11,189 nt of DNA from Oscillospiraceae bacterium. GTDB taxonomy: Bacteria > Bacillota_A > Clostridia > Oscillospirales > Oscillospiraceae. The position numbers and the translations under genes were made by a program. Below the pieces are notes generated by a model. It was not told where the DNA came from. It saw only the letters and a program-made list of their open reading frames with translations, and made no database searches. Location of the stretch: NCBI GenBank assembly GCA_015068175.1, contig SVLA01000063.1:1-11189 (forward strand), in the 5' to 3' direction. Shown here piece after piece: positions 5,818 to 11,189 of the stretch (position 1 is the first letter of the stretch; each line of letters starts with the position of its first letter).

Positions 5818-5850
5818 ACCGCCGCACCGAACCCGGTGCGGCGGTTGAAT
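5818..5850 (+). terminator. Strong hairpin ending the SGNH lipoprotein operon
   Basis: ACCGCCGCACCG (5818-5829) and CGGTGCGGCGGT (5834-5845) form a perfect 12-bp stem with a 4-base loop, about 45 bases after the stop of paralog 3. The following bases (TGAATCGTTTC) are only weakly T-rich, so it may terminate inefficiently or mainly stabilise the mRNA end. Confidence 0.6.
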
Positions 5851-5899
5851 CGTTTCACCGGCGCAGAAAGGCCAGGGGGATCTTTATGCGGCCCGGTTG

Positions 5900-5928
5900 T
5901 TGCATTATGGCTGGATCTGTGATAAACT
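5900..5928 (+). promoter_or_regulatory. Promoter of the glycosidase gene (extended -10)
   Basis: The -35 is TTGCAT (5900-5905), then a 17-bp spacer, then the -10 TAAACT (5923-5928) preceded directly by TGA, an extended -10. The same arrangement, TGTGATAAA followed by an ACAAAA and then GAAAGGG, recurs before the CotH gene at 8855-8883. Confidence 0.6.
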
Positions 5929-5957
5929 GACAAAAACTGCGAAAGGGCGGAATCCGT

Positions 5958-8792
5958 ATGGAGCGTTTATTTTTGAACCCTACCAATGCCTACCGGGCAA
6001 AACCGTTTTGGGCATGGAACGGCGAGTTGCAGGAAGAAGAACTGAAACGGCAGATCGATGCCTTTGGGGAAATGGGCTTCGGCGGCTATTTTATGCATTC
6101 CCGGGTGGGTTTAAAAACGGAATACCTGGGAGAGGAATGGTTCCGGCTGATCAATGCCTGCGCCGATTACGGCAGCGCCAAGGGCATGGAGAACTGGATC
6201 TACGATGAGGACCGCTGGCCCTCCGGCCCTGCCGGCGGCCTGGTTACCCAAGATCCGGCCTACCGCATGAAGCACATTCGCATGAACCGGGGGCCGGTGC
6301 GGCCGGATGCCCGGGTCATCGGCTGTTTCACCGGCAGAGTGGAAGGGAAGAACATCTATGATGTGCGGCCCGGTGCCCAGGGATCCCCGGAGGAAACGGT
6401 GTGGTTTGAGATCATTACCCGGCCGGAGCATTCCAACTATAACGGCGGCGCCTATCTGGACACCATGAACCGCCAGGCGACGGAAGCATTTTTGGACAGC
6501 ACCCACCGCGCGTACGTCCGCCAATGCGGATCACGGATCGGCACCTCCATCCGGGGCGTTTTTACGGACGAACCCCACCGGGGAGAGCTGCTGGTGGACG
6601 TTCACCGGGAAGGACTGCAACTGACCAATTGCGTCCCCTATACGGACGAACTGTTTGACCGGTTTCTCCGGGATTGGGGTTATGATCTGCGGGACCGCCT
6701 GCCGGCCCTCTTTTTCCTGGAGGAAGGGGCGCCGGTGTCCCAGGTGAAGTGGCATTATTGCGAGACCCTCCAGCGGCTGTTTTTGGAGAACTATGTGATC
6801 CCCATCAGCCGGTGGTGCCGCCGTCACGGCATGATCTATACCGGCCATATGCTCCATGAGGACACCCTGGCGGCCCAAACGTTGATGACCGGATCGCTGA
6901 TGCGCTGTTATGAGCATATGGATTACCCCGGTGTGGACCTGCTGGGCAATTCCAACGTCAATTTCAATATCGTCAAGCAGGTGGCCTCTGTGGCCCGTCA
7001 ATGCGGCAAGGCATGGATCCTTTCCGAGATGTACGGCGTGTCCGGCTGGCAGATGACCCTGGAGGATTACAAGCGGATCGGCGATTGGCAGGCCCTGCTG
7101 GGCGTCAATCTCCGCTGCCCCCACCTGAGCTGGTACACCATGGCCGGCGAATGCAAACGGGATTACCCCGCCAGTATCTCCTTCCAGTCGGGCTGGTACC
7201 GGGCGTATAAGCATTTGGAGGACTATTTTGCCCGGCTGGGGGTGTTTATGTCCCAGGGCGCGCCGGTGGGGGATGTGCTGGTGCTGAACCCTGTGGAAAG
7301 TATGTGGTGCGGCTATTATCCCGGCTGGGCCCGCTGGCTGGTGACCCAGGACCGCGCCTGCCTGGAGCTGGAGAGATCCTATCGGAATCTGGCCCAATTC
7401 CTGGTGGGCAATAACGTGGAATATGACTACGGCGACGAAGAAATGATCTCCCGGCTGGCCCGTGTGGAGGGGGACACCCTGATCCTGGGCCGCGCCTGCT
7501 ACAAGAAGGTCGTTATTCCCAAAATGCGGACCATCCGCAGTACCACCGTGAAGATCTTGGAACAGTTCCAGGCCAACGGCGGACGGGTCATGGTCTATGA
7601 GGACCTGCCCGGCTATGTGGATGCCCAACCGGCGGCGGTCCACCTGGGCAACGGCACCATGGCAGAAATTCTGGCAGACCGTGTCCTGACCGTGGAGCAT
7701 GAAAAGATCCTGACGTCCCTGCGAAAAGGGGAGGACGGACGGTATTTTGCCATGATCCTGAATACGGATGCCAAGGCGTCCATCTCTGCCCCCTGGCGTT
7801 TGCCCCGGGGATTTGTGGAAGAGTGGGACCCGGAAACCGGCGCGGTCTTCGGTTTGGAGCGGACGGAAGAAATCACCCTGGCGCCGGGCCAGATGCGCCT
7901 TTTGGTCCTGGGCGGCCCGGAGCGGGCAGTACGTCCCCGGGAAGAATTGCCGACCCTGCGGTTGCCGGACACCTTCCGTTATAGCCTCAGCGAACCCAAT
8001 GTGCTGGTGGTGGACCGGGTCACCTGCCGCTTTGACGGCCGGGAGATCACCGGTGATGTGCTGAAAACGGACATCCGCCTCCGGGAAACGGCCGGCCTGC
8101 CGGCCCGGGGCGGCGAAATGCCCCAGCCATGGTACATGGCGAAAAAAGAGCCGGTGGCTTATTTTGATTTTGAACTGCGCTATGAGTTCGAATCCCGGAT
8201 CGATTGCCATGGGCAGATCGCCACCGAGACCACGGGCCATTTGGAGATCAACGGCCAGCCTGTTACCCTGACGGACCAATGGTGGACCGATCCCTGCTTC
8301 AAAACGGCCCCCATCCACATCCGGAAGGGCCGCAATGTGGTTACGGTCCGGGATACCTTCACCGGCCGCCAGGACCTGGAGGCCATCTATATCCTGGGGG
8401 CCTTCGGCGTTTTCGGCGGCATTATCGACCAACTTCCCGCCCGGATCCACCTGGGGGATATTACCTGCCAGGGATTCCCCCATTACGGCGGTACGGTCAC
8501 TTACACCTTCCCCCACAAGGTAAAGGCCCGCGCCATGCTGCGTCTGCCGGACCTGGGGGACGCTGCTGCCCTTCGGGTCAATGGCCGGCTTCTGGCCTGG
8601 GCCCCCTATCAGGTGGCAGTGGATCCCTGTGACGCCGTGGAGATCGACCTGATCCTCACGGGACGAAACACTTTCGGCCCCCTGCACCAATTGCCGGCCC
8701 GGACCGCCGGCTGCGGCCCCCGGAATTTCCTGACCACCGGGGAGCATTGGACCGACGAAATGGTCACCCTGCCCTGCGGCCTGAACCTTTGA
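5958..8792 (+). CDS. Cytoplasmic glycoside-hydrolase-like protein (GH106-like, family unassigned)
   Basis: This is a 944-residue protein; ATG 5958 follows GAAAGG (5941-5946) and the stop is TGA 8790-8792. The N-terminal 420 residues look like a TIM-barrel glycosidase: KPFWAWNGELQEEELKRQI (15-33), GGYFMHSRVGLKTEYL (42-57), YDEDRWPSG (82-90), FTDEPH (202-207, Glu205), TGHMLHED (295-302) and LSEMYG (355-360, Glu357). These resemble GH106 alpha-L-rhamnosidases and related unclassified proteins; Glu205 and Glu357 are the best catalytic candidates, by position only. Residues about 420-650 resemble a glutamine-amidotransferase-like beta/alpha domain (LVLNPVESMW, GGRVMVYEDLPGYV). The C-terminus, about 650-944, is beta-sandwich-like, with HLEINGQPV and KGRNVVTVRDTF typical of jelly-roll carbohydrate-binding modules. 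There is no signal peptide, so it would act inside the cell on imported oligosaccharides. The exact sugar cannot be told. It is a single-gene unit with its own promoter and terminator. Confidence 0.75.
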   Translation: MERLFLNPTNAYRAKPFWAWNGELQEEELKRQIDAFGEMGFGGYFMHSRVGLKTEYLGEEWFRLINACADYGSAKGMENWIYDEDRWPSGPAGGLVTQDPAYRMKHIRMNRGPVRPDARVIGCFTGRVEGKNIYDVRPGAQGSPEETVWFEIITRPEHSNYNGGAYLDTMNRQATEAFLDSTHRAYVRQCGSRIGTSIRGVFTDEPHRGELLVDVHREGLQLTNCVPYTDELFDRFLRDWGYDLRDRLPALFFLEEGAPVSQVKWHYCETLQRLFLENYVIPISRWCRRHGMIYTGHMLHEDTLAAQTLMTGSLMRCYEHMDYPGVDLLGNSNVNFNIVKQVASVARQCGKAWILSEMYGVSGWQMTLEDYKRIGDWQALLGVNLRCPHLSWYTMAGECKRDYPASISFQSGWYRAYKHLEDYFARLGVFMSQGAPVGDVLVLNPVESMWCGYYPGWARWLVTQDRACLELERSYRNLAQFLVGNNVEYDYGDEEMISRLARVEGDTLILGRACYKKVVIPKMRTIRSTTVKILEQFQANGGRVMVYEDLPGYVDAQPAAVHLGNGTMAEILADRVLTVEHEKILTSLRKGEDGRYFAMILNTDAKASISAPWRLPRGFVEEWDPETGAVFGLERTEEITLAPGQMRLLVLGGPERAVRPREELPTLRLPDTFRYSLSEPNVLVVDRVTCRFDGREITGDVLKTDIRLRETAGLPARGGEMPQPWYMAKKEPVAYFDFELRYEFESRIDCHGQIATETTGHLEINGQPVTLTDQWWTDPCFKTAPIHIRKGRNVVTVRDTFTGRQDLEAIYILGAFGVFGGIIDQLPARIHLGDITCQGFPHYGGTVTYTFPHKVKARAMLRLPDLGDAAALRVNGRLLAWAPYQVAVDPCDAVEIDLILTGRNTFGPLHQLPARTAGCGPRNFLTTGEHWTDEMVTLPCGLNL

Positions 8793-8805
8793 CGGAGAAC
8801 TTCAG

Positions 8806-8835
8806 AAAAAGCCATCCTGATGGGTGGCTTTTCTT
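8806..8835 (+). terminator. Rho-independent terminator of the glycosidase gene
   Basis: GCCATCC (8811-8817) pairs with GGGTGGC (8822-8828) around TGAT, with one G-U pair. It is flanked by AAAAA on the left and TTTTCTT on the right, so it is a textbook terminator and could work in both directions. It begins 13 bases after the stop codon. Confidence 0.87.
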
Positions 8836-8854
8836 GATCTTTGCGGAATTTTGA

Positions 8855-8883
8855 TTGCTTTCGACACGCCGTTGTGATAAAAT
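8855..8883 (+). promoter_or_regulatory. Promoter of the CotH gene and asnA (extended -10)
   Basis: The -35 is TTGCTT (8855-8860), then a 17-bp spacer, then the -10 TAAAAT (8878-8883), 5 of 6 consensus matches, preceded directly by TGA. It starts 20 bases after the terminator T-run of the upstream gene. The strongest shared string with the glycosidase promoter is TGTGATAAA. Confidence 0.7.
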
Positions 8884-8913
8884 GGGACAAAATGATGAAA
8901 GGGGGGTCCGGAT

Positions 8914-10899
8914 ATGGGCCGCAATGTCCGACGTTTGCTCTGCCTGGCGCTGGCGCTGATCCTTTGCGCCTGCTCCGTGACACCGGAACCCACCCAACCG
9001 CCCACGGCGCTTACCCAACCCGCTCCGGCACCCACCACGTCCCCTGCGGAACCCACGGATCCCACCCAACCCACTGAGCCCCGCCGCACCGCCGCAACGG
9101 CGGAGGAATTGCGGACCCTGGCGGAGGATCCCGCTCTGGCGCCGGGGACCGATGTGCATTTGACGGGGGAGATGACCCTGGAGGAGCCGGTGATCTTCAC
9201 CTTGCCCGTGGACCTTTTTGTGGAGGCGGCGGTGACCTGCCTGGCCCCCATATGCTTTGAGACCGCCGCAGAAGGCCAAATCTCTGTGGAATTGGCGCCC
9301 GGCGTGGACGATTCCATGCTGGATCTGCGGTTTGATACCCCCAATTGCCATGTTTCCTGGCCGGAATCGCCCTATCTTCTGCCGGAAACGGAGGCGGAGG
9401 CCGTCAATGCCGCCTCCTTCAACGGCACCGACCTGCGGGCCAGGTATGGCCTGGGCGGCACCGGCACCCACCGGCTGGTGTCTGCGGTGCTGGACCCTGC
9501 GGGGAATCGGGGCCTGGAGGAGACCCTGGTGTTTACCCCGGAAGGCAACACCTTGTACCTGTGGGTGCCCTACCTGGTGGAGGACAAGCTCCTGAAAAAC
9601 GCCGCGGTTTTGCTGACCTTCAGCGACGGTACCACCGCTCTGGAGACCATGGACCTGACCCAACCCCAGAATTACACCCTGACCGATGATGCCGGCCAAA
9701 CCCGTACATACCGCCTGCGGGCCGATCGGCTGACCTACAACCTGCCCGTGATCTATATCGAGATCCAGGACGGCAAGGAAGTCACTTCCCGGACCAAATA
9801 TCTGAACGCCACCATCCGCATCGACAGCGAAAATGCTCAGGGCGGTTTCCCGTCCATGACCACCCGGGAAGTGCTGATCCGGGGCCGGGGCCATTATAGC
9901 TGGAATTTCGACAAGACCCCCTATAAGCTCCGCTTTGAGACCAAAACATCGGTGCTGGGCATGGCCTCCTCCAAAAACTGGGTCCTGCTGGCCAATTACC
10001 TGGACCGCAGCTTGCTCCAGAACTATGTGGCCATGCAGATGAGCGCCGTGCTGGCGGGGCTTCCTTATACCCCCTCCATGTACCCCGTGGATGTGTTCGT
10101 CAACGGCTCCTACCGGGGCATCTATACCCTCAGCGAGCAGTTGGAGGGCAAAGACGAGCGGATCGCCCTGCAGGAAGGATCCGGTCCGGAGGATACGGAC
10201 TATCTGCTGGAGATCGGCGGCAGCGATACAGGCGATGTGCTGAACGAGGATTATTTCCACGCCGGCACCTTGAAATTTGCGGCCATCAAATTCCCGGAAA
10301 CGGAGCTGACCCGGGAACAACTGACCTACCTGATGGACTACGTCCGGGCGGCAGACAACGCGGTAGTCACCCTGAGCAACTACGAAGACTACATCGATGT
10401 GGACAGCCTCATCGATTGGGTCATCCTCCACGAGCTGACCTACAACCTGGATTGCTGCTTCCGGCGAAGCTGTTTCCTCATTAAGCAAGCCGACGGCAAG
10501 CTGGTTATGGGGCCGGTCTGGGATTTTGACCTGGCCTTCGGCAGTTTCAACCGCTACAAAAAAGGCGATTGGGCCACCATCGGCGCTGCCGGCGAGTATG
10601 TGGGGGTCACCTGGATGAATTACCTCATCAAGGACGAAGCCTTTATGGCCCGTTTCGCCGCCCGGTGGAATGAGATCAAGGACGACGTGATGGACAAGGC
10701 CCTGACCTCCATCGACACCATGGCCGCCCTGATGGGCCCCTCCGTGGACATGAATTTTGAAGTGTGGGACGTGCTGGGAAAATCCCATCCCGGCCAGCCT
10801 TCCGGCCACAAGCAGTATGATACCTACGAAAAAATGGTCCAGCGCCTGAAGGATTTCCTTTGGGAGCGCTATGAATGGCTGGATAAAGAATTGAGATAA
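8914..10899 (+). CDS. CotH-kinase-family lipoprotein with N-terminal beta-rich extension
   Basis: This is a 661-residue protein; ATG 8914 lies 7 bases after AAAGGGGGG (8898-8906) and the stop is TAA 10897-10899. The signal peptide ends in a lipobox LCA|C (Cys20), followed by a Pro/Thr linker to about residue 57. Residues about 60-260 are beta-rich; the opening AEELRTLA...VHLTGEMTL resembles segments of beta-helix proteins. The CotH domain, about 275-661, is marked by LPVIYIEI (277-284), RGRGHYSW (323-330), KTPYKLRF (334-341), NWVLLANYLDRS (355-366), VFVNGSYRGIYTLSEQ (394-409) and GPVWDFDLAFG (533-543). In the family, related motifs bind ATP and metal, and B. subtilis CotH phosphorylates spore coat proteins; Asp537 and Asp539 are the likely metal ligands. 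Here lipid anchoring places the domain outside the membrane, so kinase activity on a surface protein is unproven. It is 12 bases ahead of asnA. Confidence 0.88.
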   Translation: MGRNVRRLLCLALALILCACSVTPEPTQPPTALTQPAPAPTTSPAEPTDPTQPTEPRRTAATAEELRTLAEDPALAPGTDVHLTGEMTLEEPVIFTLPVDLFVEAAVTCLAPICFETAAEGQISVELAPGVDDSMLDLRFDTPNCHVSWPESPYLLPETEAEAVNAASFNGTDLRARYGLGGTGTHRLVSAVLDPAGNRGLEETLVFTPEGNTLYLWVPYLVEDKLLKNAAVLLTFSDGTTALETMDLTQPQNYTLTDDAGQTRTYRLRADRLTYNLPVIYIEIQDGKEVTSRTKYLNATIRIDSENAQGGFPSMTTREVLIRGRGHYSWNFDKTPYKLRFETKTSVLGMASSKNWVLLANYLDRSLLQNYVAMQMSAVLAGLPYTPSMYPVDVFVNGSYRGIYTLSEQLEGKDERIALQEGSGPEDTDYLLEIGGSDTGDVLNEDYFHAGTLKFAAIKFPETELTREQLTYLMDYVRAADNAVVTLSNYEDYIDVDSLIDWVILHELTYNLDCCFRRSCFLIKQADGKLVMGPVWDFDLAFGSFNRYKKGDWATIGAAGEYVGVTWMNYLIKDEAFMARFAARWNEIKDDVMDKALTSIDTMAALMGPSVDMNFEVWDVLGKSHPGQPSGHKQYDTYEKMVQRLKDFLWERYEWLDKELR

Positions 10900-10911
10900 G
10901 GTCGTGAACCA

Positions 10912-11189
10912 ATGAGTAAAACATATATACCGGCAGGTTATCGCCCGGTGCTGGACGCTTATGAGACCCAGCGGGCCATTGCCTGCATCAAGGAGACCTT
11001 TCAGCAGGAGTTTGCTTCCGCATTGAATCTGAAGCGGGTCTCCGCGCCGCTGTTCGTCACCGGCACCTCCGGACTCAACGATAACCTCAGCGGCCGGGAG
11101 CGGCCCGTGGCCTTTGACGTGCCGGCGGTGGGGGAGGAGGCCCAGGTGGTCCATTCCCTGGCCAAGTGGAAACGGCTGGCGTTGAAGCG
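10912..11189 (+). CDS. asnA: Aspartate-ammonia ligase (asparagine synthetase A), 5' part
   Basis: This is the first 92 complete codons of asnA; the gene runs off the window end. AsnA makes asparagine from aspartate, ammonia and ATP (to AMP and pyrophosphate) in the cytoplasm, and is a class II aminoacyl-tRNA-synthetase-like enzyme of about 330 residues. Diagnostic segments are the N-terminal Tyr-Ile-Pro and Tyr-Glu-Thr-Gln region, APLFVTGTSGLNDNLSG, where the family has the conserved DNLSG, and VVHSLAKWKR, nearly identical to the E. coli protein. ATG 10912 lies 12 bases after the CotH stop codon, and its weak AAGG (10898-10901) overlaps that stop, so it is probably co-transcribed and translationally coupled with the CotH gene. 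No T-box leader fits in the 12-base gap, so asparagine-tRNA control, if any, must act on the CotH promoter. Confidence 0.95.
   Translation, partial: MSKTYIPAGYRPVLDAYETQRAIACIKETFQQEFASALNLKRVSAPLFVTGTSGLNDNLSGRERPVAFDVPAVGEEAQVVHSLAKWKRLALK

Noticed and set aside
6531..8747. 738-codon open frame on the minus strand inside the glycosidase gene
   Set aside because: It is fully antisense to a gene with recognisable motifs, a promoter, ribosome site and terminator. Its translation is rich in Gly, His, Gln and Pro with no domain, as expected from mirrored GC-rich codons.
10900..10911. T-box or other amino-acid-responsive leader before asnA
   Set aside because: Only 12 bases separate asnA from the CotH stop codon, and no T-box core is visible before the CotH gene either.
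8764..11154. 796-codon open frame on the minus strand across the CotH gene and asnA
   Set aside because: It covers two clearly identified plus-strand genes and a terminator and shows no protein family features. It is a shadow frame.

Overview
The window looks like chromosomal DNA of an uncultured gut- or rumen-type clostridium (Bacillota, Oscillospiraceae/Ruminococcaceae-like). The reasons are strong AGGAGG-type ribosome binding sites, SigA-like promoters, lipoproteins with a Cys lipobox followed by a Pro/Thr-rich linker, a CotH-family protein, SGNH proteins of the DUF4886 type, an AP2-domain protein and a palindromic intergenic repeat of a kind common in such genomes. Most of the window is visibly GC-rich. 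The first gene is not, and it uses GGT/GTT/GCT/ACC codons heavily. There is no phage, insertion sequence, CRISPR array, tRNA or rRNA.

Layout: (1) 2-1321 is the C-terminal part of a repetitive secreted beta-helix protein, followed by three hairpins. (2) 1457-2092 is a small protein with two Cys clusters and a C-terminal AP2 DNA-binding domain, closed by a clear terminator. (3) 2254-2481 on the minus strand is a 75-residue protein with two CxxC pairs, convergent to gene 2. (4) 2482-2768 is non-coding and holds a folded palindromic repeat, then an inverted repeat and a 9-bp direct repeat in front of a good promoter. (5) 2850-5773 is an operon of three tandem paralogous SGNH-hydrolase lipoproteins, ending in a 12-bp hairpin. 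(6) 5958-8792 is a 944-residue cytoplasmic glycoside-hydrolase-like protein with its own promoter and a strong terminator. (7) 8914-10899 is a 661-residue CotH-kinase-family lipoprotein. (8) From 10912 to the window end is the 5' part of asnA (ammonia-dependent aspartate-ammonia ligase), only 12 nt after the CotH gene.

How they may work together: four of the eight genes encode proteins anchored to the outer face of the membrane (three esterase-like, one CotH-like), and a fifth is a secreted beta-helix protein, so this is largely a cell-surface region. The glycosidase has no signal peptide and would act on imported oligosaccharides. The glycosidase and CotH genes have near-identical promoter architectures although a strong terminator separates them, which suggests similar expression. 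A single pathway linking the esterases, the glycosidase and CotH is inference only; no substrate can be read from the sequence. I see no fully convincing new system. The triplicated esterase operon with its structured upstream region, and the unassigned glycosidase, are the best leads.
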